Assembly (NCBI RefSeq): GCF_013185195.1
Contig: NZ_JAAZWC010000035.1
Coordinates: 1-46,127, forward strand
Origin: Saccharibacillus qingshengii
GTDB lineage: Bacteria; Bacillota; Bacilli; Paenibacillales; Paenibacillaceae
Length of the DNA stretch: 46,127 nucleotides
Direction: 5' to 3'
A program made the translations under genes and the position numbers. Shown here one piece after another: positions 25,786 through 32,833 of this stretch. The first letter of the stretch is position 1, and each line of letters starts with the position of its first letter. The notes beneath the pieces are model-generated. The model searched no databases, was not told the DNA's origin, and was given only the letters and a program-made list of their open reading frames with translations.

Positions 25786-27631
25786 TGCACTGACCGAAGC
25801 TTTCCGACAGCCGCGGCCGCCGGTCATCGCGGACCCGACGAAAGCAAGCGGCGAATACAAGAAGAAAAAGCGGGCCAAGAATATGTCCGGGACGCTTGTG
25901 CGGATCTGGAAATACCTGGCCCGCCGCAAACTCAAACTGGGGCTTGTCCTGTTCATGGTCCTGATCAGCTCGATTCTGTCGCTGCTCGGTCCGTACATGA
26001 TCGGAGTGGCGGTCGACGATTATCTGAGCGGCGACAGGACCTTTTGGGGCCTCGGCTGGGGGCTGTTCCTGGTGGTGCTCGGCGCCGTCTATCTGCTCAG
26101 CCCGCTGACCATGTTCCTGCAGAGCATCTGGATGATCGAGATCGCGCAGGAGACGGTCTACCGGATGCGGGTCGATCTGTTTTCCCATCTGCACAAGCTT
26201 CCGATTCCGTTCTTCGGCAAACGCCAGCAGGGCGAGCTGATGAGCCGGGTCACGAACGATATGGAAAATGTCAGCGGAACGCTGAACAGTTCGGCGATCC
26301 AGATCTTCTCCAGCATCCTGATCCTGTTCGGGACGCTTGGCGTGATGCTGGCGCTCAGCCCGCTGCTGACGCTGCTGACGTTTATCGTCGTTCCGCTGAT
26401 GGCGATCGGCATGCGCTGGATCACGCGGCGGACCGGCCCTTTGTTCAAGGAGCGCCAGAGCAATCTGGGCGATCTGAACGGTTATATTGAAGAGACGCTG
26501 TCGGGCCAGCGGATTATCAAAGCGTTCTCCCAGGAAGACCGGGTCAAGCGCGAATTTGCGGAGCGTAATGAACGGATCCGCTTGTCGGGCTTCTGGGCGC
26601 AGACGATCTCCGGCATGATTCCGAAACTGATGAACAGCCTGAACAATCTGAGCTTCGCGCTGGTCGCGGGGATCGGCGGCATTCTCGCGATCAACGGCCA
26701 GGTGACGATCGGCGTCATTATCGTATTCGTGGAATACGCGCGTCAGTTCACCCGGCCGCTGAACGATCTGGCGAACCAGTGGAATACGCTGCTGTCGGCG
26801 ATTGCCGGCGCGGAGCGGGTCTTCGAGATCATGGACGAAGAAGTCGAAAGCAAAGACGAAGGCCGCGCGACGAAGCTCGACAAGATCGAAGGCGCCGTCA
26901 AGTTCGAAGATGTCTCGTTCGCGTACGACGAAGGTCCGAACACCTTGTCGGATATTTCGTTCGAAGCGAAACCCGGCGAGACGATCGCCTTGGTCGGGCC
27001 GACCGGAGCGGGTAAGACGACGCTGATCCAGCTGCTGTCGCGCTTCTACGACGCAAGCGGCGGGCGGATCACGATCGACGGCCGCGAGATCGGCAGTATC
27101 CAGCGGGAGAATCTGCGCTCGCATATGGCATTCGTGCTGCAGGATACGTTCCTGTTCGAAGGCACGATCCGCGAGAATATCCGCTACGGGCGCCTTGATG
27201 CGACGGATGAGGAAATCGAAGAAGCGGCCAAGCTGGCCAATGCCCATTCGTTTATCGTCCGTCTGCAGGGCGGCTACGACAAGATTCTCAACAACGGAGG
27301 CGGAGGAATCAGCCAGGGGCAGAAGCAGCTGCTGGCGATTGCCCGGGCGATGCTGGCCGATCCGGCGATTCTTGTTCTCGACGAAGCGACCAGCAGTATC
27401 GATACGGTGACGGAGATCAAGATCCAGCAGGGGCTGCAGCGTCTGATGAAAGGACGTACCAGCTTCGTGATCGCCCACCGGCTGAACACGATCCGTCAGG
27501 CCGACCAGATTCTCGTCCTCAAAGACGGCGGCCTGCTCGAACACGGTTCGCATGACGAACTGCTCGCACGGGGCGGCTTCTACAGCGGATTGTACAACGG
27601 TCAGGGTATGCAGGAAGAAGCGGGAGATTGA
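25778..27631 (+). CDS. Heterodimeric ABC exporter, catalytic subunit
   Basis: A 617-residue half-transporter that pairs with the preceding gene. After a polar N-terminal extension of about 45 residues (KKKKRAKN), six helices are followed by a nucleotide-binding domain with intact Walker A GPTGAGKT (407-414), Walker B Asp535 with catalytic Glu536 (LDEATSSID) and His567 (IAHRLNTI). Its signature is ISQGQ (511-515) rather than LSGGQ. In the dimer this altered signature would complete the site formed by the partner's Asp/Gln, giving one degenerate and one active site. GGGGGAAGC precedes the ATG, inside the upstream gene. A terminator follows the stop. Confidence 0.92.
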   Translation: MPNALTEAFRQPRPPVIADPTKASGEYKKKKRAKNMSGTLVRIWKYLARRKLKLGLVLFMVLISSILSLLGPYMIGVAVDDYLSGDRTFWGLGWGLFLVVLGAVYLLSPLTMFLQSIWMIEIAQETVYRMRVDLFSHLHKLPIPFFGKRQQGELMSRVTNDMENVSGTLNSSAIQIFSSILILFGTLGVMLALSPLLTLLTFIVVPLMAIGMRWITRRTGPLFKERQSNLGDLNGYIEETLSGQRIIKAFSQEDRVKREFAERNERIRLSGFWAQTISGMIPKLMNSLNNLSFALVAGIGGILAINGQVTIGVIIVFVEYARQFTRPLNDLANQWNTLLSAIAGAERVFEIMDEEVESKDEGRATKLDKIEGAVKFEDVSFAYDEGPNTLSDISFEAKPGETIALVGPTGAGKTTLIQLLSRFYDASGGRITIDGREIGSIQRENLRSHMAFVLQDTFLFEGTIRENIRYGRLDATDEEIEEAAKLANAHSFIVRLQGGYDKILNNGGGGISQGQKQLLAIARAMLADPAILVLDEATSSIDTVTEIKIQQGLQRLMKGRTSFVIAHRLNTIRQADQILVLKDGGLLEHGSHDELLARGGFYSGLYNGQGMQEEAGD

Positions 27632-27649
27632 GCCAAACCGAAAAAAATC

Positions 27650-27687
27650 AGCCGTTTGTCCATCGGAAGATGGGCAGGCGGCTTTTT
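27650..27687 (+). terminator. Terminator of the ABC exporter operon
   Basis: A 14-bp stem (27650-27663 with 27670-27683, including G-T wobbles, core AGCCG/CGGCT) around CGGAAG, followed by a T run. Confidence 0.82.
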
Positions 27688-27712
27688 GATGGAGAGACCT
27701 TCTAGGGCGTGC

Positions 27713-27739
27713 TGTCACAAAAAGGTTCCGTCAATCGTT
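27713..27739 (+). promoter_or_regulatory. Candidate ECF41-dependent promoter
   Basis: TGTCACA (27713-27719) equals the -35 motif reported for ECF41 sigma factors. CGTT (27736-27739) lies 16 bases downstream in the place of the usual CGTC; a true CGTC at 27729 is too near. It sits between the exporter terminator and the flavoprotein-ECF41 gene pair, suggesting autoregulation. Confidence 0.55.
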
Positions 27740-27773
27740 TCATGGGCAGACTGGCGGCAAAGGAGAGATGTCC

Positions 27774-29054
27774 ATGAACAACCCGAACGAAATTCCGGTA
27801 ATCGTCGTGATCGGCGGCGGTTACGCGGGTCTGCAGACCCTTTTCATGTTAAAAAAGGAACTGAGGGTCCACGCGTTGAAAACAGGAGAGAGACAGACGG
27901 TGCCAAATGCGGAGCGAAAAGGAAAAGCCGCTCAGGCCAAACTCATTCTGATCGACCGGAATGCGGACCATTTGCGCAAAGTGCTGCTGTTTCGAGGAGC
28001 CGTTCATCCGGAGAAAACGAAGATTCCGTTTGCCAATCTGGCAAAAAGCGATATCGAATTTCTGCAGGCGGACGTACTCGGCATTCACGCTTCGGAGCGG
28101 CAGCTGGAGTTGAAGCGGCCGGACGGACGCTGCGAGACGCTGGCTTACGATCGGCTGGTTATCGCGACCGGAAGCGTTCCCCGAACCGGCGGAGAAGAAC
28201 GAGGCGGATTCGATTTATCGAACCCCGAAGAAACCGACAAGATCCGCGAAGCGCTTGAAGCCTTGGAGGTCGGCGGGATTCAGGGCATCAAGAGCGAAGA
28301 AAGACCGGCAGGGCAGACCGCTGGGGTTGAGGCGGACAGCCGCTCTGTACAGACTATCGTGGTGGGCGGGGGACTGTCCGGCATCGAGATGGCGGCCGAA
28401 TTGGCCGACGAGCTGCGCCGCCGCCTGCGCGGGCGCGGACTGACGGCGGACCATCCCGTCGTGACGCTGATCGACAGCGGGGAGCGGCTGCTGCCGCAGG
28501 CATCGGCGGAGGTAGGCGAGCGTCTGGAGCGGGAGCTGCGCGCGGCGGGTGTGAGCCTGCTGCACGGACGCCGGGCTGTGCGTTTCGCAGGCGGAAGGCT
28601 GGAGCTTGAAGACGGCGAGAGCCTGCCGGCGGATCTGTGCGTATGGGCTCTTGGACTGCAGGCGAGTCCCGCGGCGGCGAAGTGGGGACTTCCGGTCGAC
28701 GAAGTCGGCCGGATCGTCGTCGATGCTTCGCTGCGAATCGGCGGATGGGCCGGCTGCTACGCTGCCGGAGACTGCGCCCGGATCGTCGATCCCGCGACCG
28801 GCCGCGTCGAGGGAATGAGCTGCCGGGAAGGGACGTCCCAAGCCAAATGGCTGGCCAAAGCGATCCGCGCCGATCTGGAAGGGCGCGCCGAACCGGCTTA
28901 CCGGTCTGCGCCGCTTGTACTCTGCGCATCGCTTGGCCCCGCACGGGGTTTCGCCTGGACGCGTCTGCAGGGCCGCGATATCGTGCTGACCGGATCGCTG
29001 GGCCTGCTGGCGCGGCGGTATACCTGGAAGTTGGTGGACCTGCTGCCGGATTAA
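27774..29054 (+). CDS. NDH-2-like FAD/NAD(P)-dependent oxidoreductase
   Basis: A 426-residue flavoprotein with two Rossmann folds: FAD-binding VVIGGGYAGLQT at the N-terminus and NAD(P)-binding IVVGGGLSGIEMAAEL near residue 195, plus the FAD-closing CYAAGDCARI near 325. The order and spacing match type-II NADH dehydrogenases and ferredoxin/AIF-type reductases. No C-terminal amphipathic helix is obvious, so membrane association is unsure. ATG 27774 is chosen over 27768 because AAGGAG is then eight bases away. It is followed 26 bases later by an ECF41 sigma factor. Oxidoreductases are common partners and targets of ECF41 factors, so this enzyme is probably the regulated output. Confidence 0.85.
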   Translation: MNNPNEIPVIVVIGGGYAGLQTLFMLKKELRVHALKTGERQTVPNAERKGKAAQAKLILIDRNADHLRKVLLFRGAVHPEKTKIPFANLAKSDIEFLQADVLGIHASERQLELKRPDGRCETLAYDRLVIATGSVPRTGGEERGGFDLSNPEETDKIREALEALEVGGIQGIKSEERPAGQTAGVEADSRSVQTIVVGGGLSGIEMAAELADELRRRLRGRGLTADHPVVTLIDSGERLLPQASAEVGERLERELRAAGVSLLHGRRAVRFAGGRLELEDGESLPADLCVWALGLQASPAAAKWGLPVDEVGRIVVDASLRIGGWAGCYAAGDCARIVDPATGRVEGMSCREGTSQAKWLAKAIRADLEGRAEPAYRSAPLVLCASLGPARGFAWTRLQGRDIVLTGSLGLLARRYTWKLVDLLPD

Positions 29055-29080
29055 AGCCGTTAAGAAAAGGAGGGGTAGGC

Positions 29081-30046
29081 ATGGTTGTTTCCGTAGATCG
29101 GGAGAAGCTGTACGGCGAATATCGTCCGCTGCTGTTCTCGTTGGCTTATCGGATGCTCGGGACGGCTTCGGATGCCGAAGACGTCGTTCAAGACGTCTTC
29201 CTGCGTCTGGAGGAGAAACCGCCCGGAGACAAAGAACATATGAAAGCCTATTTATGCAAAATGACGGTCAACCGCTGCCTGGATATCCTGAAAAGGCTGC
29301 GTTTGCAGCGAGAACTTTATATCGGCCCGTGGCTGCCCGAGCCGATTGCGGTCGAAGCGGATGATCCGGCGGCGGCCTATCTGCAGGGAGAAGGCGTGTC
29401 TTTTGCGATTCTGCTGCTGCTGGAGACGCTCGATCCGGTAGAACGTGCCGTCTACATTTTGCGGGAAGCTTTCGCTTTCGATTACAAAGCGATCGCCGAA
29501 GCGACAGGCCGTTCGGAAGCGGCCTGTCGGCAGACGATGACCCGCCTGCGGCCGAAGATCGCAGCGGCGCAGCCACCTGAGGGACTGATGCCTACGGGCG
29601 ATGCCGAACCGCTGGTGCTGCAGTTTCTGCACGCGGCGCGCACCGGCGACCTGACCGGCATGCTGGAACTGCTGCATCCGGACGCGTCGCTGCGCTCCGA
29701 CGGAGGAGGCAAGGTCTCGGCGGCGGTTCGTCCGATAGTCGGAGCGAAGGCGGTAGCGGCTTTCCTGGGCGGATTGGCCCGGAAGTTCGCCGGAGCGGCC
29801 GATTCGCTGGGATCGCCGGGGATCTCGGAAAGGGCGGACCGGCCGGGGATGCCAGAAAGTTCTGTGTCCGGGCCGGAAGCCGAGTTTGGACTGCTGCCGA
29901 TGAACGACCAGCCGGGTCTTGTGTTTACGGTAGCGGGGCAGCCTGATACGGCTCTGCTGATCGAATCTTCGGCCGGGCGAATTTGCGCCGTGTATATCGT
30001 GCGCAATCCCGATAAGCTGGAGCAAATCGGCCGGGCCGGCAGCTGA
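29081..30046 (+). CDS. ECF41-group RNA polymerase sigma factor with SnoaL-like C-terminus
   Basis: A 321-residue sigma-70 family factor. Region 2 spans about residues 12-75 (LLFSLAYRMLGTASDAEDVVQDVFLR), region 4 about 112-160 (LDPVERAVYILREAF, YKAIAEATGRSEAACRQ). The linker has WLPEP (84-88), and the C-terminal NTF2/SnoaL-like domain carries DGGGK (207-211) and NDQPG (275-279). These are the hallmarks of group ECF41, where the C-terminal domain modulates activity and replaces a membrane anti-sigma factor. A 40-residue low-complexity insert (SPGISERADRPGMPESS region) interrupts the C-terminal domain. The start at 29081 is fixed by AAAGGAGGGG; the frame runs far upstream inside the previous gene and is ignored. 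It probably drives its own operon from 27713. Confidence 0.9.
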   Translation: MVVSVDREKLYGEYRPLLFSLAYRMLGTASDAEDVVQDVFLRLEEKPPGDKEHMKAYLCKMTVNRCLDILKRLRLQRELYIGPWLPEPIAVEADDPAAAYLQGEGVSFAILLLLETLDPVERAVYILREAFAFDYKAIAEATGRSEAACRQTMTRLRPKIAAAQPPEGLMPTGDAEPLVLQFLHAARTGDLTGMLELLHPDASLRSDGGGKVSAAVRPIVGAKAVAAFLGGLARKFAGAADSLGSPGISERADRPGMPESSVSGPEAEFGLLPMNDQPGLVFTVAGQPDTALLIESSAGRICAVYIVRNPDKLEQIGRAGS

Positions 30047-30076
30047 CGAAATCCGCTTCTTCGCTCCGAAATACTC

Positions 30077-30082
30077 TATAAT
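30077..30082 (+). promoter_or_regulatory. Consensus -10 before the small membrane protein
   Basis: A perfect TATAAT 33 bases before the TTG start; no convincing -35 at standard distance. Confidence 0.4.
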
Positions 30083-30114
30083 GAAAGGTATAGACGGCGG
30101 GGAGGGAATGAAGG

Positions 30115-30384
30115 TTGCTCATTTATGTCATGCTCGGGTTGATGCTGCTCTCGGCAGGATTTGTGGCTTACCGTTTGAAGCGCGACGGAGCGGAATATCA
30201 TTTTGTAGAAAATGCGGGTCTGATGATCGTCGTGCTGGTGGCGGTATCGGCGCTTGCCGGAATGGCCGCAGCCGGCGATTGGTTGGATTATGCGAGAATA
30301 GCGTATGCAATCCTGACGGTCGCCTATATCGCTTACGCGGCCTACGCGAAGTACCGCGGCGGCACGGACGGATACGGGCAGTAA
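30115..30384 (+). CDS. Small membrane protein (89 aa), unknown function
   Basis: An 89-residue protein with three hydrophobic segments (LIYVMLGLMLLSAGFVAY, LMIVVLVAVSALAGMAAA, IAYAILTVAYIAYAAYA), a charged first loop (RLKRDGAEYHFVEN) and a polar C-terminus (KYRGGTDGYGQ). It appears to start with TTG at 30115, eight bases after GGGGAGGG; the nearby ATG at 30108 is in another frame. I do not recognise a family. It follows the ECF41 gene by 68 bases and has its own -10, so membership in the sigma-factor operon is uncertain. Confidence 0.65.
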   Translation: MLIYVMLGLMLLSAGFVAYRLKRDGAEYHFVENAGLMIVVLVAVSALAGMAAAGDWLDYARIAYAILTVAYIAYAAYAKYRGGTDGYGQ

Positions 30385-30439
30385 AGAAAAGACATCTCAT
30401 GTACGCCGCAGGCCATCTTTGAGGAGCCGGTCCCATCCA

Positions 30440-30544
30440 ATGTCGAACGGAACGATATCGAATCCCTGGATCGCGGAGCGTATTTCCGAAGACGCGGAAT
30501 TCGAGATTCGCAAGCGTACGGCTCAAGCTGGGGAACGCGCTTGA
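30440..30544 (+). CDS. Possible 34-residue small protein
   Basis: ATG 30440 opens a short frame beginning MSNGTISNPWIAERI, with a charged helical body (SEDAEFEIRKRTAQAGERA) and TGA at 30542. GAGGAG lies about 14 bases upstream, longer than usual. It is followed about 80 bases later by a strong terminator, so some transcript probably covers it. It could equally be a remnant of a longer gene or chance. Low confidence. Confidence 0.25.
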   Translation: MSNGTISNPWIAERISEDAEFEIRKRTAQAGERA

Positions 30545-30625
30545 ACGTTCGGACGTTCTAAGCGCGGTTAATCTTCCGATATCTGGATCAAGGTCCTGGA
30601 GAATCGTTTAGAGGACCGGTTCATC

Positions 30626-30666
30626 AAAAGAGACCGCCTTTGCATCGGCAAAGGCGGTCTCTTTTT
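30626..30666. terminator. Bidirectional terminator, 18-bp perfect stem
   Basis: Arms 30626-30643 and 30648-30665 (core GAGACCGCCTTTGC) enclose the loop ATCG; a T run follows. It serves the convergent acetyltransferase gene and whatever precedes it on the plus strand. Confidence 0.9.
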
Positions 30667-30681
30667 GCGAATCGGCAGAAG

Positions 30682-31293
30682 TCAGCCTTTTTGTAGCAAA
30701 CTCAAAACCGGATTCGGCTCGTATTCACTCTTCAGCATCGAGTAAGCCGCAAGGTCCACGTAACGGCCTTTCTCGTATTCGTGCTGGCGCAGCAGGCCTT
30801 CTCGGGTGAAACCGAGCTTGTCCATCAGGCGGATCGAAGCGGCGTTGCCGGGGTCGACCCGGGCTTCGATCTTGTTCGCACCGAGCGGACCGAATCCGAA
30901 TCCCAGGGCGGCGTGCACCGCTTCCGGCATCAGACCCCTGCCCCAGAAAGCGGGCGCCAGATCGTAGCCGATCTCCATCCGGTTATGCTCGCGCTCAATG
31001 CCGAGGAAGCCGCAGGTGCCGACAAATGCGCCGGAATCGCGGTCTTCGAGCATCCAGCGAATACCGGTGCCTTCCCGGAAAATGCGGGCGTGCCAGCCCA
31101 GTTCGTCGTCCGCTTCTTCGACCGATTCAAACGGATTAAGCGGCATGTAGCGCATCACTTCTTCGTCGGCGTACATGGCGAACAGCCCGTCGCGGTCTGC
31201 CGGCTTGGCTTCGCGCAGCAGCAGCCGGGAGGTCTCGAGGCGCGGAAATTCTTTGAAATCGAATAGGGCGGATTTGCTTGTTTGTTCACTCAT
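30682..31293 (-). CDS. GNAT acetyltransferase, RimJ/RimL type
   Basis: A 203-residue acetyl-CoA-dependent N-acetyltransferase of the Acetyltransf_3 (RimJ/RimL-like) group. It opens with LETSRLLLREAKPADRDGLFAMYADEEVMRYMP. The acetyl-CoA loop is YDLAPAFWGRGLMPEA, and ARVDPGNAASIRLMDKLGF is the characteristic C-terminal beta-5/helix region. The acceptor may be a protein N-terminus, antibiotic or small amine; nothing here decides. The start overlaps the upstream PNPOx-like stop by four bases (ATGA at 31290-31293), so the two are co-translated, and GGAGGA precedes the ATG. Confidence 0.9.
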   Translation of the reverse strand: MSEQTSKSALFDFKEFPRLETSRLLLREAKPADRDGLFAMYADEEVMRYMPLNPFESVEEADDELGWHARIFREGTGIRWMLEDRDSGAFVGTCGFLGIEREHNRMEIGYDLAPAFWGRGLMPEAVHAALGFGFGPLGANKIEARVDPGNAASIRLMDKLGFTREGLLRQHEYEKGRYVDLAAYSMLKSEYEPNPVLSLLQKG

Positions 31294-31760
31294 TGCTTCA
31301 ATTCCTCCAAGGTTTCTTCCCAGCGTTCGACAACCGCCTGCGGATCATGCAGTTTGATCGTGATGCCGCTGGTCAGATCCGCGTATTTGGCGGCGTCCGC
31401 GCGGACGTCCAGCACGTCCGCGGTAAATCGCGCACGCGGATGCCTCGCGTTCGCAAGCTCCGGCAGCGCTTCGGCGCGCAGACGCACCGTATACGATAGG
31501 CCTTCGTATACGACCGCGAGCAGTGCCCGGCCGCTGCGCCGCAGATTGGCCGTCGTGCCGGTGCCGATCCACAGCGCGATGCGCAGGCGGCTGCGTTCTT
31601 CCGCCCATACTTCGCCGGCGCTGACCATCGCCTGATGGGGGTAGCCTTCTTCGTCGACCGTATGCAGCGTCATCGCGATATGCGTTTTTTCGCCGAGATC
31701 GGTTCCGCCCAACAGCGCATACAGCGTATCGTTCAATCGGGGGAGACTGCCGGTGTTCAT
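31290..31760 (-). CDS. Pyridoxamine 5'-phosphate oxidase-like (split-barrel) protein
   Basis: A 156-residue protein with the look of the PNPOx-like FMN-binding split barrel: HIAMTLHTVDEEGYPHQAMVSAGEVW (in adjoining strands), then RIALWIGTGTTANLRRSGRALLAVV and a C-terminal LRAEALPEL strand. Family members bind FMN, F420 or heme and reduce small molecules, but the actual activity cannot be predicted. I choose ATG 31760 (MNTGSLPRL), eight bases after AAAGGAAGTG; the frame extends upstream to 31841 only through the palindromic repeats. It is the first gene of a two-gene unit with the acetyltransferase. Confidence 0.75.
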   Translation of the reverse strand: MNTGSLPRLNDTLYALLGGTDLGEKTHIAMTLHTVDEEGYPHQAMVSAGEVWAEERSRLRIALWIGTGTTANLRRSGRALLAVVYEGLSYTVRLRAEALPELANARHPRARFTADVLDVRADAAKYADLTSGITIKLHDPQAVVERWEETLEELKQ

Positions 31761-31788
31761 ATCGTCACTTCCTTTATGTCTATTTTCG

Positions 31789-31929
31789 AAAATAACGTTC
31801 TCACGACTGTTATTTCCCCTTTCTACGTGGGCAAATGACAAAATAACGTTCTCCGAACAGTTAATTTCAGCTTTTCCTGACTAATCATGCTCTGATTCGT
31901 CGAATAACGGTTCTGACGCATTTATTCGG
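31789..31929. repeat. Three palindromic repeat units
   Basis: Three related imperfect palindromes of 27-29 bases at 31789-31815, 31840-31867 and 31901-31929, spaced 51 and 61 bases start to start. Each has the left arm AATAACG(G)TTCT and a right arm ending in TTATTT or TTATTCG; unit 3 has perfect 7-base outer arms CGAATAA/TTATTCG. The first two share the block AAAATAACGTTCTC exactly. A possible decayed fourth unit in the other orientation (GTGAGAACGCTCTCG) lies near 31992. They lie just upstream of the PNPOx-like gene. Confidence 0.7.
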
Positions 31930-32265
31930 CGAAAAGAGAGGATCAGGAGGGAAATAGATGCCTCTGCGCAGTTGTTTTCGCTGAGGGAGGTTGTGAGAAC
32001 GCTCTCGCCCAGAAGGTTGCACGGAAGCTTATGCGGAGGACGTCGGCTGTCTATCCCTAGCATGCCAGTCTACCTCGAGCACTACCGTCCGCCTCCCCGG
32101 AATCGCCTGCAGCGGCTTCCCGAATCCATCGATCTCCGAACCTGATTCCCCGAGCCCGGTTGCTTGCGTCCGCCAGACCCGGCGCCCGATTCCCAGAGTC
32201 TCGTTTCCCGCGTCTGCCTACCCGGGCGTCAGGCTCCCCGCTTCCGGTTTCCCGCCGGCGTTCGC
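31930..32265. other. Gene-free stretch with pyrimidine-rich strand bias
   Basis: No convincing gene. From about 32085 to 32265 the plus strand is C-rich, with TTCCC or CTCCCC recurring about every 20-30 bases (GGGAA on the minus strand). No terminator is visible for the minus-strand IF-3-like gene that ends at 32266. Confidence 0.5.
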
Positions 32266-32739
32266 CTATACCGGATCCACCTGCACCGCAGCCTGCTTGC
32301 CGCTGACCTGGATGCCGGTTTTTTTCGTGCCGGTTCCCTGCAGATCGCGAAGCAGTTCTTCCAGCAGTTCTTTGGCTTTTGGGCCTTCTTTGCCGGAGAT
32401 TTTGACGACAAACTGGACCGAATCTCCGCCTTCGAGAATGCGCTGTGCCTGGTTCTTTTTGGTCTCGTAATCGTGTTCTTCGATGTTGGCGGTCAGCCGG
32501 ATTTCTTTGACTTTGGACGTCCGGGCCGCTTTTTTCTCCTGCTGCTTGGCTTCTTTGGCTTTGCCGGAAGAGATCAGGGAGCAGGGAGGAGGACTGGAAT
32601 AGAGCGAGGTGCAGACCAGATCCACGCCAAGCTCCCGCGCCAGTTTGAGTGCTGCACTTGTCGCCATTACACCAAGCGCTTCGCCGTTCACGCCGGTCAC
32701 GTCGACTTCGGCGGCTTTGATTTTTTCGTTTTTGATCAT
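32266..32739 (-). CDS. Divergent paralog of translation initiation factor IF-3
   Basis: A 157-residue protein with the full two-domain layout of IF-3. N-domain: MIKNEKIKAAEVDVTGVNGE, ALGVMATSAALKLARELGVDLVC and PPPCSLISSGKAK correspond to canonical NxxI...GENGEQLG, DLVEVAP and PPVCRIMDYGK. C-domain: VKEIRLTANIEEHDYETKKNQAQRILEGGDSV. However, canonical conserved stretches are altered: the RxRGREM segment that contacts 16S rRNA reads KISGKEG, and RIMDYGK reads LISSGKA. So it is a paralog unlikely to be the housekeeping factor, which should sit with rpmI and rplT elsewhere. It may bind ribosomes in a special condition, or something else. GGAG lies nine bases before the ATG. Confidence 0.8.
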   Translation of the reverse strand: MIKNEKIKAAEVDVTGVNGEALGVMATSAALKLARELGVDLVCTSLYSSPPPCSLISSGKAKEAKQQEKKAARTSKVKEIRLTANIEEHDYETKKNQAQRILEGGDSVQFVVKISGKEGPKAKELLEELLRDLQGTGTKKTGIQVSGKQAAVQVDPV

Positions 32740-32833
32740 GGAAGAAGGCTCCGTTTCATTGAAGGTTTGTTCGGTGCGGCTGAACGTTTCGAAGAGTAAA
32801 CGCGGCCCGGCACCGGAAAGTTACGCCGAAGCG

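Noticed and set aside
28637-29080. Long in-frame extension upstream of the ECF41 sigma factor
   Set aside because: It lies entirely within the flavoprotein gene; the strong AAAGGAGGGG site marks the start at 29081, and the extension has no domain.
4438-30046. Several long antisense frames of 200-480 codons opposite real genes
   Set aside because: They are shadow frames from GC-rich codon bias, Arg/Gln/His-rich, without ribosome binding sites or domains.
31761-31841. N-terminal extension of the PNPOx-like protein
   Set aside because: These codons come from the palindromic repeats; AAAGGAAGTG before ATG 31760 gives a better start.
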